Origin: Formicarius rufipectus
Taxonomy: Eukaryota > Chordata > Aves > Passeriformes > Formicariidae
Direction: 5' to 3'
DNA length: 64,000 nt
Assembly (NCBI GenBank): GCA_013399695.1
Contig: VXAU01000307.1
Coordinates: forward strand, 186,001 to 250,000
Every line of letters starts with the position of its first letter. Position 1 is the first letter of the stretch. Positions 47,597-59,645 of this stretch are shown piece after piece. The position numbers and the translations under genes were made by a program. A model generated the notes under the pieces. That model made no database searches. It was given only the letters and a program-made list of their open reading frames with translations, and was not told the origin of the DNA.

Positions 47597-50500
47597 GTAT
47601 ATCTGGCAGTGCTGTGCTGAAGTTGTGTCCTTTGCTTGCTGCTTATTGAAGGCATCCTCCTCACATGTTTGCTGTGTGTGTCACACGTAGGTGTGGGTGC
47701 ATGTCAGTTTTGAAGGACACTTCAGAGACTTGATTAATTCACTCATGACATGTGACCTGTTGAGGTTGTGCTGAATGCCTTAGTATTGGGAAAGAAGTCC
47801 CTAGTCAGCTGGTTTAGAAGTTGAAAGATGAGTGGAACCACAGAGACGGTGTTGGATGGTGATGTTGAGTGCAGCTGCTTTCTGTGTGGAATGTCTGCAG
47901 GGCTAGATAGGGAAATATCTCCCTACCTACCCTGCAAAAGACTGTAAGAATTCACTTTTAAGGTTTTAGGACCCTACTTTAGACCATGGAACATTCCTGT
48001 TTGTTTGAATCAGCCTCTGTCCTTCTCTCTACTCTGAGAATTGCTCTACTTATGCTCTTGGGAGCACTGGTCATGCCAGAAGGCAGGCCTTGGGAGGTTT
48101 GGAACCAGTGGTCAAAGTCCTGATCCTTTCTTCCATTTCATCCTCCTGGAGAGCTCAAGGATAGCAGCCCATCCTCCTGATGCTGTGGCGGGAGAGGACC
48201 CACAGAACCAGATACAACTGGAAAGTGATGGTCCTTTCTGGTGGGAAGGGGTGAGACTCAACATACCCATGCTTCTTTGAGCAGGAATAATACTGTCTTC
48301 CTCAAAATATCTGTATTTTTATCTGTATTTTTCTTATGAAAACTTGCAGTCTTCAACAAGGAAACCTTTAGTTGGAGCCTTTTCAAGACAGTTCAGTATC
48401 TGTCCATCTTTTTTGTTTTCTACAGAAGTGCAGCAAGGGATTGTAGGCAGCAAAAAATCAGGAAAGGTGGGGGGAGCTCCTCAAACTTAGAACTGAAAAA
48501 TGCGTAAGAAGTAACACATGGCACAGGATAATCCCTGAATTCACACCAGGGACTCAGGTGACCACTTGGTGTTGTTCTGTGTGCAGCAATGAGCTAACGT
48601 GGCCATGCAACAGAGAACATGATTTTCTGTTTGTTTTCTGGAGGATGATGATGAGGAGCAGCGAGAGGTGGGACGCTGAGCTGGGCTTTGGAAAGCTGCT
48701 GCGTGCATGCAAATGCTGACTTTGTGGGGAATTTGCTGAGGCTGCATGCATGGTAAACAGCCAGAGTCCACGTGGGTCTGTCCCTGTTTGTGTGGGCAGC
48801 AGCAGTGGATGGAGGTGACGTGAGCTCACAGGACAGAGGTTGTGGGTGTGCATTTAAACCTCACTGCCTGTAGAGTCTGCTGTACCAGATCTCTCACCTC
48901 ACCGAGTATTGGTGTTACTCTTGTCAGCATGTCTCTCATTCATCATCCCTAGTTAATTAATTTTCAGTGCTACTAACTCCTTCACATTGGAAATGATTAT
49001 CTAAAGCTGAGGGTTGGGTCATGGGGAGCTTCATGATAAAACTGCTGATGGTTGTTATTGCAGTCCTGGGGGGACTGACAGCAAGTCACTTCTTTCCCTA
49101 AATACATGCAGGATTTTTTTCTCTTTTTTGTACCTGGACTTGAGAACTGACTTTTTGAAGTCTTATGATTGAGTCTTGGCACTGCTGTGTGAGTGCTTTA
49201 GTAAATGCCCTGCAGCACAGGGCAGCAAGGACGCTCCCTGTACTGTGAGTCGAGACAGAAATTGGTTCTAAAGACAGGTCCTCCAAGACCTAAAGGGTGT
49301 CTCAAAATGGCCAAAGTGACTCAGGACTTAATGACAAGGTGTGTTGCTATTGGGCCCTGGCACCGTCTTTATGGAGTCTGGCTAATGCTTGGAGTGTTTT
49401 TGAGAGGTAATGGGGGCATCTTCTAGGAGAACCAGGTTTGGGAGAGAGCATCCAGCTGCAGCCTAGAAGCTTGGACCTGCCTGACCTCCTCATCACCTGC
49501 AATGGATTTGTCTGCAAGAAGAGATATCTCTTCCTTGTGTGACAGCTAGGAGGACCTGCATGTGTGTCTTTTCATTATACTGCACTTGGATGCTTGTAAG
49601 GATTTAGAAAACATAATTTCTCTCCTTGGTGGGAGAAAATCGTGCTTTTATTTGCCTAAAATAAAAAGTCCAGCTTCTGTAACTGATCACGAGAGTTTTT
49701 GTGTATTTCTGGCAGTTTGTTTCCGAGGAGAGACATGTCAACTTGCAGATCCCCAGAGGTTAAAATCATAATCCATACACCCCTGGGAGGAGACTAAAAT
49801 GGGAGTGATGTGGCTGGGTTTGAAGACTGGTTGTTGTGCTGGGAATGGCTGCAGAGTGTGACCATCTGTGGTGGTCTCTGAGGATGTGTCCTGACATTGG
49901 TTGGGAAAATGTTGCTCATTTTGTAGGTAGATTGAGGCCTGGAACTTCATTAAGAAATCATCAAATTTTTATGATTTTTTTAAGCTATTATTAATAATAG
50001 TTGAAGCTGACAAATTATACAGTGGGGAATATATAGAACACATTTTCCTCAGCATGTGTTTTACCAGAGTGGGACCATTTGGGATGAAATGCTTAAATAA
50101 TCTAAATATGTGCAAGATTGTGAATAGTCTGAATAATGTGTATAAGAAATGTTGAAGGGAAAATTGGTAATATGCAATTCCTTCCTAGCAATGCATTCAT
50201 GTGTCCATCCAGACTGAGTCAAGTGTGGTTTCTTGAATGGTCTTGAATGGCAAAATCCAACCTGCTGTTCTTCTTCACTTGTAAAGGGGCCAGGAGTGTG
50301 TGGTCTTTCCTTTAGGCGCTCATGCTTTGGGTTTCACATTTTACCAAAAGCTTCTGCACAGGAAAATTTGAGGTGTTTTTCAGTTTTCTGGGGGTTTCTT
50401 GTAATTCCCACCTGATTACAGGGTGATGCTTTTGCTTCTCAAGGGAAGGACTGACACTGTAGTGTTGGTGGGACAGGTACCAACTACATGGACTTGTTTG

Positions 50501-50644
50501 CTTGTGTGTGGCAGAGGTGTCACAGTGCAGAGTTCCCCTCCTGTTCTCAGAGCAGAGGGAAATCAAGTCACCATGACTTCCTGAAGAAGCGGGGTGGCTT
50601 TCCCATCAGTATTGGTGACAGCAGTCTGTGGTAGCTGCTAGTGA

Positions 50645-50842
50645 AGAGTATCTCCATCCTCAGAGATATTAAAAAGCCATCTGGATGTGATCTTGGGCGC
50701 CTGCTTAGATCAAAAAGACCTGTAAAGGTCTTTTCCAACCCAAATTGTTCTGAGATCCTGGGTGTGCCTGCTTGAGCAGGAGGGTTGGACCAGATGAGCT
50801 TCAGAAGTCCCTTCCCACCTCAAAAGATCTGTGACTGTGAAG
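50645..50842 (+). mobile_element. CR1 LINE tails (possibly two joined fragments)
   Basis: 'gacctgtaaaggtcttttcc' with 'aacccaaattgttctgagat' is followed by 'gagcaggagggttggaccag', 'atgagcttcagaagtccctt' and a second tail, 'gatctgtgactgtga'. The two tail motifs in 120 bp suggest one insertion into or beside another. Confidence 0.75.
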
Positions 50843-50924
50843 CTGAGTGTCTTCATGGCTGAGATTTTATGAGGATTTATGTTTTTCTGTGAGGTTCAGT
50901 AAGGGAATATGTTGGGTCCTACTC

Positions 50925-51372
50925 TTGGGTCACACCAGCCCCCTGCAGCTCCAGGCTGAGCCAGAGGGGCTGGAAAACTGGGAAGGGCCCTGGGGATACT
51001 GGTGGCAGTGACTGGACATGAACCCTGGGGTGCACAGACCTTCTCAGTCTCTGCAAGTCCCTACCAGGAAGGGGGAGCTGGGGGAGGTTGGGCTTTGCTC
51101 CAGGGAACAGGGACAGGAGCAGAGGGAAGAGCCTCAGGGTGTGCCAGGGGAGTCAGGTTGGACATCAGGAGGAATTTCTGCCTGGAAAGGGTGGTCAGGC
51201 ACTGGAAAGGGCTGCCCAGGGAAGTTTGGAGTGCCCAGCCCTGGAGGTGCCCAAGGAATGACTGGCCATGGCACTCAGTGCTCTGAGCTGGGGGACAAGG
51301 TGGGGATCCATCAAAGGTTGGACTCAATGATCTTGAAGGTCTTTTTAGACCTAATTAATTCAGTGATCTGTG
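50925..51372 (+). mobile_element. CR1 LINE, truncated 3' portion
   Basis: It contains 'ggacatcaggaggaatttct', 'agggctgcccagggaagttt' and the tail 'ttggactcaatgatcttgaa' with 'ttcagtgatctgtgg'. It ends about 330 bp upstream of coding exon 4. Confidence 0.82.
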
Positions 51373-51699
51373 GGTCTCAACCTGCCCAGGGGACCTTGGT
51401 GAGTTGTGGTGGTCATGGGCAGTGGGGCAGGAGTGGGAGCTGAGCCTACGTGTGGTCTGCTCTGTGTTGTCACAGCCTTGTGTCCCCAAGGCTGAAACTG
51501 TCCCACTCCTTGCCTTCACAGTGCACTTTTTCAGTGGGTTGGGGGATCCTTGTGCTGCAATGAGTGTGGATTCACCCAGAAGCACAGGAGCCCCTGTGCA
51601 GAGCCAGGACTCCTCTGTGGCTGGTGCTGGGAGAGGCTGTGCTGGTCTGGATAACTCCAGGTGCCTTCCAGTCAATAACCACCTTTCCCTCTCTCCTAG

Positions 51700-51773
51700 A
51701 ATGGCAACAAGGAGAGCAACCTTGACATGCTGGGCACAGACATCTGGGCTGCCAACACCTTTGACTCCTTCAG
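51700..51773 (+). CDS. CTIF: CTIF exon 4 (residues 89-112 and first two bases of codon 113)
   Basis: Acceptor 'ccctctctcctag', donor 'ttcag|gtaagc'. The 74 bases encode NGNKESNLDMLGTDIWAANT then FDSF, with a Ser codon split across the junction. This acidic/aromatic block is highly conserved in CTIF and precedes the W-D-L-Q-P-E motif of the next exon. The starting phase 0 accepts either exon 3 or the cassette candidate. Confidence 0.97.
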
Positions 51774-52643
51774 GTAAGCTGGTTTTAAGAGAGAGGTGGA
51801 CTCTGAGGTGGTCTGTGCCTCCTCTTAGCCTTGGTCCACAGGTCCATCCTGCTGGTACCCAGGCACCAGTGAGTACTCCATGAGTACTCACATCACTGCT
51901 CCTTCTCCCCATCCCCATTTAGCCTGTGGCACTAAGCACAGAGGATCTACATAAACATCCTGTGTGCTTTGGAGAGGCCACAGGATGGGTTTGCAGTCCA
52001 AACACCTGAATCTGGTACTCGTGCAATTACTTGTGATCATCTAAGAGCTGCACAGCCAAGACTGGAGTCATCTCTGAGCTACTGGTCCAGGGGTTTACTC
52101 TTCCCCTAATTGGAGGTGCAATCATGTGTTGGCTTCCTAGCTGCTGGAAGAGCTCTCCAGCTTATGTTTGAGCATGGGGAACATGGTGAAATATGCTTCC
52201 TGACCAGTTTTATGCACTTCTCTGTGCCTGGTGCACTGAAAGAACCTACAGGGGTTGAGTTACCACCTCCTATTCTTGGACATTGGAGCAGACACACTGT
52301 GCAGGGCCAGAGAGAACCATCCCCATTGCATGGACCAGACCACTCACTGTTGTAGTACCCCCTTGATAAAAAGAGCAAGTATAGCTTGCAAGGTATGTGC
52401 TGTATCAAAATTAGGGGTTTAGATCAAGCAACAGCAGCACAGCATATCCAACAAATGAGATAAAAATTAAAGGAAAGGAGATGCAGCAGTGTGGAAGCCC
52501 ACATCCGTGTGCTCTGCAGAAGGGAGTGGTGCTTCCAGAAGTACCAGCTCTCCTCATCTGCAGGCTCCCATGTGCCTTGTGCTCTTCAACTCGGTGATGT
52601 TTAATTAGTAGTTTCTCTGTTTTTCCCTGTTTTTCTCACCTAG
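51774..52643 (+). other. CTIF: CTIF intron 4 (870 bp)
   Basis: 'gtaagc' at 51774 to 'tttctcacctag' ending at 52643. It is the shortest intron in the window, with no repeat or other feature recognised. Confidence 0.95.
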
Positions 52644-52748
52644 TGGTGCGACGTGGGACTTGCAGCCTGAAAAACTAGATTTCACCCAATTTCACAGGAA
52701 GCTGAGAAACACCTCCAAACACCCGTTGCCTCACATAGACAGAGAAGG
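52644..52748 (+). CDS. CTIF: CTIF exon 5 (residues 113-148, both ends split)
   Basis: The acceptor follows 'ttttctcacctag' and the donor is 'gaagg|gtgagt'. Its 105 bases complete Ser113 and encode GATWDLQPEKLDFTQFHRKL, RNTSKHPLPHIDRE and two bases of Gly148. This is among the best-conserved parts of the CTIF N-terminal half, the region known for CBP80 contact. The donor was chosen one base later than the alternative 'gaag|ggtgag' because only 'gaagg' gives the right phase for exon 6. Confidence 0.97.
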
Positions 52749-53383
52749 GTGAGTGCCCTTTGTGCCATACTGTGCTCTCCAGGAAGATCTCTAACTTCTC
52801 CCTTGCTGTAACTGGAAATGAGGAGTCAAACCATCTTGGTGGCAGGCCTCGTGTGGAAGACATGGGAAAGAGGTGCTGGACCACATAGGGGGTTTGATGA
52901 TGCCACAATCAGTCTGGCTTCTCTCTCTTCCAATTCTGGGCAGAGTTGTTATCTGCATTTTTGCATTGTTTGATAGATCCCAGTCCTTAAATAACTCTGG
53001 ATCCAAGTCTTCTAGAGGCAGGTCTCCTAGGTTTAAACATCTCTGGATATTGGAAGAAAGATCCTGGCTTAGTAGTGATCCTGGTTACAGTTCCCATGAG
53101 CAACAGGGCGTGTGGGAACTGCTCTATGCAGACTTCAGTGAAGGAGAGAGCATCAGTGTGATTCATCGAGGTCCAAGTGCTCATCCCCCATCTGCTGTAT
53201 ATTTACAGCTCCTTTTGGTGGTGGCAGCCTCCATTGACTTCCGTGGTATTTTCTGGATTCCTCATCAGTTGCTGGTTGGTCAAGTTAAGTAAATGTGTCT
53301 TGGCTCCAAATGGATCACCAGTGTTGCTGAAATGGATATCAGTTTTTCTCTGCAGATTCTCTGCAGGGGGAGAAACAATCACT

Positions 53384-53612
53384 ACCTGAAGGGAGGCTGT
53401 AGCCAGGTGGGGGTTGATCTCTTCTCCCCTTTAACAAGTGACAGAACAAGAGGGAAGGGCCTCCAGTTGCACAAGGGGAGGCTTAGACTGAATATTAGGA
53501 ACAGTTTTTTCATGGAAAGGTCTGTCAAGCCTTGGCACAGCTGCCCAGAGCAGTGGTGGAGTCACCACCCCTAAAGGGATTTCAAAGCCATGCAGATGTG
53601 TCATGTTGAGAT
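53384..53612 (+). mobile_element. CR1 LINE, truncated 3' portion lacking its tail
   Basis: 'ggaggctgtagccaggtggg', 'acaagtgacagaacaagagg', 'ggggaggcttagactgaata' and 'agtggtggagtcaccacccc' are in CR1 order. The sequence leaves the family before the terminal repeat. Confidence 0.9.
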
Positions 53613-55375
53613 ATCTCATCACCACATACTATGTTGGGATGGAAATCCTCTCTTGGAGATGATTTTTTGTTGTTGATAAGTTGATTGTGCCAAAATACTG
53701 GCCAATGCCATATGCGTGGCCTGGACATCTTGTTTGGGAGACAGGATTAGAATTATTATTAGAATAGTTACTAGAATTGTTCCTAATTAGAAACAATTAG
53801 AAACATCGTGATATTTCTAATCAGGACAGCAATCCCAGCCCAGGCTCAGCATCTGCAGGAGGCCCTTGTACTGCAGCATGACAGAAGGAGTCACACAACT
53901 CTTTTCCTCTGCACTGAAAGTAAGACATAATGCAGAGAAATAGAGAGCAATTTTCAGAACATTTGGAACAGTGTAACACTAAATTTCTAAGTCACTAATT
54001 CCCTTAGTCATACTTACTGCCATTTCTTCTGTCAGATTTGAAAAACAAGATGCAGGGGCCCTCTGTAAAATAAGATACAATGTGCTTCCTCTGTAAAATA
54101 AGATCTAACATGCCCAATGCATGGTCCTGTCAGTGGCATTTCCCACATAGAGGGAGGATGCAGTAGGAATTTTCCTTCACTCCTGTTGTACTGTGAAAGT
54201 CCAGGATGCAAACAGGTAGAGAAGGCAGCGTGGAGGTGAGATATTTAATCACTCCTAAACATTACAGCTGGAAAAATCGGGTGAGAATTAGTGTATCTGC
54301 ATAAAAGTTAAAGAGGTGCAGTGCATCTTCCAAAACTCAGGCTGTAAAAGTGAGCTGGCTAAAACAGAGGAAGCATAGACAAAATTGGTTTTATTTTTCA
54401 GCACTTTGTTGACTGTGCTGTGCATTCATCAGCTCTTTCTGCCAAATCTGTGCTGAGTGTGTTTCAGCTTGCTGAACCTCCAAGAATCTCCACCTGCTAG
54501 CTAGGCATTTTCTCTCTGGCTTGAATGGGGAGCTTTTTTAACAATGTAGCTGTGCAATGAAAAAAATAATGGGGCGGGGGGGGGAAAGTAATACGCTGTT
54601 CAGTATGTGTTTTGAACACTCTAAGTGCCAAAAGGACCCTTTTATTCCTTAGTCTGATCTCTTACCCAAGGTTGGCCATGTAGTTGCATCCAGTTGTTTG
54701 ACCTCAAATGACTTTTGCTTGGATGAAACATTTTCCTTCTCAAACATATTGATTTATTGGAAGATGCTTTTCGGTGGTATAATCAAATAATCAAAGTGGA
54801 GTGGTTGAGCAAAACTGTACCTCGTTTCTGGCCTGAATTTTTCTGGCGTTGATTTCCAGTGTTAGCCCCTGCTCTGGTTTTACTTTTCCAGATCAAACAA
54901 CCTTTTGTAGCTGGTATTTTCTCTTCATTCTGGGTATCTCCCAAGCACATCTATCACTTTATTTTTTCTGATACTCTTAAGAGATTTCTCTACCACCTCT
55001 TTGAAACGTGACTGCCAACACTGCCTGCAGTTCTGTATATCAGGCTCAGCCATGGTGTCTTTGGAGGAAAGCCTGCCTTCATCCCCCTAATCCCTGCCTC
55101 CTCCTCATCCCATGCCTTTATGCCACAGTTCAGCATCAGAAATTCAGCCTGAGACAATCCCCATCCTTTTCAGACAACTTTTTCCTATGATTCACTTGCC
55201 CATTCTATACCCACAACTGGTATTATTTGTCCCCACGTTTGACATTTTTCTCATATATCTATCAATTTTTTTTCATATTTATTTATTTATGTACACATAC
55301 TCTATTTTCCCCTTTGTATGTCAAGTCAGGATCACATTTATGGTGCAAACACCCCTGATTTCCTAAAAATGCAGA

Positions 55376-55478
55376 GTCATAGAATGGTTTAATGGTTTGG
55401 GTTGGAAGGGACTGTCAATCCATCTTCCCTGGTCAGGGACACCTTCCACTAGACCAGGTTCCTCAAATCAATCAAGGT
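55376..55478 (-). mobile_element. CR1 LINE tail, antisense
   Basis: 'agtcatagaatggtttaatg', 'tttgggttggaagggactgt' and 'gacaccttccactagaccag' are the reversed CR1 3' end. Confidence 0.9.
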
Positions 55479-56444
55479 AAATTAGGTTGTTTCCCTCCAG
55501 ATTGCTATTTCTTGAGTCTGGTACTTCATCACGTGTCATTTTTCTTGAATTTTTCCCCCATTTACTCTAATTCCACAAAGATCTGCTTTTCTCTGACTTC
55601 TGAGCGCTGATTACCTGGATCTGCTGCTACCAGAGTTCCTAATGTATCTTATTCAACAATATCTTGTCACTAATTGACAAATACATTCTCATTCGTGCAT
55701 AGTAAAAATTTATCATCTCAGTTGTCTATAAATACAGAAGGATGATACTTGTTGACCGTTTTTTCTTCTGTATCATCACAGACTCTCTTTTCATCCAGCT
55801 AGTAATTATCTTTGGATTGGTTTTTTTTTCCTTTCATGATACAAGAAAGTCCTTCAGCTGCCAGCTCTGTGTTTGGTATGTGAGTGCTTGGCTTCTCACC
55901 CCAATTTTTTTGTCTTTCAAATTGTCTTTTTATATTTCTATTGATTGCTATTTGCTGTCTGAGATGTGTGTTTGTGCTTGTTCGCTGACACCTTTCTCAG
56001 CAGGGGAACTGGAGCTCCCGTGGAGGCCAACAAATGAGCACTTCTTCAAAGGAAATGTTTTTCCATTACTTTTTTTGTGTCCTCATTTTTTCTGTCCAGG
56101 TGAGCTGTACTTTTGGTTTTGCTTGATCTGGGAATCAAGTCACCCCATGCCACTGCTCAGAGATGCCTTTGGTTTTCTCACTGCTGCTACTACCAGGAGT
56201 GTCTGAGTGCTGTGGCAGATGGTGCAGGTGAAGACGACTGGGAAAAGCATTTAATTTTGTATTAACAGCTTTACACCCGCGTGGGAGTGTTTCAGAGGCA
56301 CAGCATACTCGCCTCAGAGAGCCTCTTTGTTTTCATGAGGGTCCTTTGCAGTAAGCACTCATCTTCCCCATGTGCCATAATAGAAAAACAACTGTGTCTC
56401 CAGCGAGTTTTCACGTGGTTTTGTCTGTTTTCCTCTTGCCACAG

Positions 56445-56520
56445 GCTCGGAAAAGGGAAGTACGAGGATGGTGACAGCATCAACTTGAACGACATAGAGA
56501 AAGTCCTTCCAGTGTGGCAG
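56445..56520 (+). CDS. CTIF: CTIF exon 6 (residues 148-173; last exon in window)
   Basis: Acceptor 'tcctcttgccacag', donor 'tggcag|gtaggt'. The 76 bases complete Gly148 and encode LGKGKYEDGDSINLNDIEKV then LPVWQ, ending in phase 0. GKGK.EDGD.INLNDIEKVLP.WQ is diagnostic of CTIF. The family continues with a basic Arg/Lys-rich, disordered stretch and a C-terminal MIF4G domain. Neither is found before 64000, so the gene is cut by the window edge. Confidence 0.97.
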
Positions 56521-59485
56521 GTAGGTGACAAGGACACTCACCCGTGCTGCAGTGGAGACCAGCAGTGCCTTCCCTGCCTTGTGTTTCCTTAGGAAATCCT
56601 CAGGAGTGGCAGAGCTGCTGAGCTGTGGTCGTTTGGGGGTTGGGGTGAAGATTTACACCTGTGGTTTTGGGGGTTGGTGCTGTGCAGGGGCAGTTACCAT
56701 GCAGACTTTGTTGGGAGGTGATACACTCAGGGCAGTATATATGCGTGTATATACATAAATGTATCTACATGTACACAGGACTCATATGCTTTAGAAAAGG
56801 AGACTGTGAAAAGCATCAGCCCTCTCTACAGATCCAAAATAAATGGCTTCCAGAAAGCCAGCAGCACTGGTGTGCTGACCCAGATGTTTCCCTTTTGGAG
56901 TGTGCCCGTGTGTATATGCAGTGATAATCCATGTATTTTCTCCAGCCTGTGTCATCTCCAGATCTCTCTTTATAGCTCAGTTTCAGCAGTTTTGGTTAAA
57001 TGACCTCTGATGATTAGATTCTGGGGAATGACAGGATGAGGCCCTCAGTTAAAAAGTCAGATTGAACAAGTCAGTTTGTCAGCATCCTATAATTTTCCGT
57101 TGTACAGAGCCCTAGTCCTCAAGGACTGTCCTGGTCTAGGCAAATTCTGAGGATGTTCATTGTGTTTTTGTTGAAATCTCCCCTTTGGCTCTGGAGGGAA
57201 CAGAGACATCTCGTGTGCTGTGATAGCATTACCCTTTCCAGCGCTGAGCCAAGAGCTCACCAGGCTTCTTGCTCATGCATCATGTGAGGAAAAGCTTTGC
57301 TCATCCTACAAACCATGTGATGATCTGCCTTACTGTTTCTTTTGGGTGAGCTATTTGGCACTAAATGCATGAGGCAGTGGAAGGAGGGGAGAAGTGCAGC
57401 TGACTTTGGCAGGGAGGAGCACTCCCTGCAGCTGCTTCCTGCTCAGTCTCTTCCATGTTTGGTATGTCTGGACTTTAGGTCACAGGGGGAAAGCATAAGG
57501 TTCAACTGATACAAAAACCCCAGTAATTCTGCAAAATAAGTTTGATTTCCCCAGGGAATAACTGGAAATGAGGAGTCAAACCATCTATGGTGCAAGGAGC
57601 TGATTTTCTTCAGGAGGGTTTTAATCAACAGCTGTTAAATAATCCAGGTCCTGGTATGGTTGTCATCTCATCATTCCCTAACACCAGATTGTGTCCATTG
57701 ACTCCAATGAATTCATCCCAATACATACCTTAATATCTAGTTTAACTGTTAGTGTGACATCTCTAAGCTGGAAGACTTAGTGGAAATGCTGGAGTTGATG
57801 TTTTGTTTGTGCCTCTGGGCATACTCATGCAATGCTGCATTATTTTGGAGACATGCTTACCTTGGCATCTGTGTCTGTGGGAACTAGGAGCCAGGTAGTT
57901 CTGGGTGGGGATTTATGTTTTTTGATGTGAACAAGTGAAATACTTGCAGATTGCTGGTCTAATCCTGGCATGTCATTGTTAACTGGATTTGAATGCAATC
58001 GTGCAACGCTGACAGTGATTTTTCTGGTCTTTATCCCTTGTTTTAAATGACTCTGTGGAGCACAGTGTGGGGGCACAAGGGAAAAAATTCATGTGAGACT
58101 ATGGAAGGAAAATCCTTAACCTTCTGTGGGGTTGTTCCAAGCTGCAGCTTTTTTGTTACATATCCTGAAGAAGCTGTTCATGTTAGAGGTACATAAACTC
58201 TTATTCTCTCTGTGTTTAAGAGCTCATGGCTTGCTTACAGCAGTCGTGTGCAGACGGAGGGGCCAGTCTGAGCATCCTCCAGCACCCCTACACCAGTCCA
58301 AGCATCTTCCAGTAAAACTGGGGTGGGCCAGGCATCCCCCAGCACAACTCAGATTTGCTGCTGAGTGTACTTCAGCAGATGTAGAAGGGTTAAAAGCAGC
58401 CTATTTGAGAGAGGTAGCAAGTCTTACTTGCAGCCTTCTTGGAGATTTGGGTGCCTTTGATGTTAAGGTATGATAGATACAGGACATGAATATTGAGGTG
58501 GTCTACAGTGTATATCCAGCTCTGTGTGTGTTTCTCTACAGAGAGATGCAGTGACATCCATAATGGGTTAAACAGAAAATTCTGGATATCTGGTGGATAA
58601 GCAGACTGTTCTGGGTTATCTGGATGTTAACATGTCTGTGCATGAGTTTTGCTGCTTGAATCTGTCGATAGTATTTTAACAAAATGTTACAGGGGAAGCC
58701 TATGACTATTTGGCAATTAAAAGGTGAAAAAAATAAACAAAAAAGCCCCCAGACAACCTCCCCAAATTCCTCTTCTTTTGTTTGGAAATGGGAGAATGCT
58801 CCTCTGGGCTGCTCTCACAGCACAGCCCACTCTGCCATCTCGTGGACATGCACTGGCAGGTGATTCCGGCTCCACAAGTCCTTCACCACCTCTGGTATTT
58901 TGAAGCTTTCTCCTGCTTTTCTTCCATCCTGTCAGGGCTCATCTGTCGTGCTTGTTTTCACTGGTAAATATGTTTTATTTCTGAAAGCTTCATCACTAGG
59001 AGCTCATGAGGTCATTGCTTTGGCTCAGCTCATGAGCCGTAACCTCTTCATCTCTCCTTACTCGTAAAAGTTTGTAGTTGGATTTGGGCACTAATTCACC
59101 AAAGTGCTGCCAAAAAGCTACTCTTTTGAAGATAAGTATCCCCCATTCATAAGATCTGCTTTTTACTGCACACCAGGGAGGATCAGTTTGCTGCATTAGA
59201 GAGGCATGGGTCAGGTGCAGAGCCAGTCTTCATCATCCTCTCCATTTTCACCTTGGCTGGTTTGCTGAAGGAGACCACATAACCACCTTGACGTCATGAA
59301 GGTGTCACAGGGAGGGCTGAGTCAGTGCCTTTTGCTTTTGCTCCCTTTGACAAATGCTTGGAAAGGCTTTTAGGCTTGAATGTGTCACAGCTACTCCAGC
59401 CCTTGATACCAGCTTCAGACTGCAAGCCCTGGGCAAACTCTCTGTTTACCAGAGACAACAACCCAAGGGGTCATGTCCTACAAAT

Positions 59486-59645
59486 CACAGGATCGTGAAT
59501 GGTTTGGGTTGAAAGGGACCTTAACACTCATCTCATTCCAGCCCCTGCCATGGGCAGGGACAACTTCCACTAGCCCAGATTGCTCCAGCCTGGCCTTGGA
59601 CACTTCCAGTGATCCAGAGACAGCCACAGCTTCTCTGGGCAAGAC
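59486..59645 (-). mobile_element. CR1 LINE 3' end, antisense
   Basis: 'tggtttgggttgaaagggac', 'ccctgccatgggcagggaca' and 'agccacagcttctctgggca' are the exact reverse of the CR1 3' UTR landmarks seen elsewhere in the window. Confidence 0.93.

Larger units (their letters stand above)
38036..51699 (+). other. CTIF: CTIF intron 3 (13.7 kb)
   Basis: It runs from 'gtaggg' at 38036 to 'cctctctcctag' ending at 51699. It includes CR1 copies, a pentamer-like microsatellite and two symmetric phase-0 candidate exons, each listed separately. I see nothing supportable in 38040-41820, 42080-46560 and 47600-50640. Confidence 0.9.
52749..56444 (+). other. CTIF: CTIF intron 5 (3.7 kb)
   Basis: 'gtgagt' at 52749 to 'cctcttgccacag' ending at 56444. 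It carries two CR1 fragments, a G-run (54573-54586) and a 28-bp block shared with intron 6. Nothing else can be supported. Confidence 0.94.
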
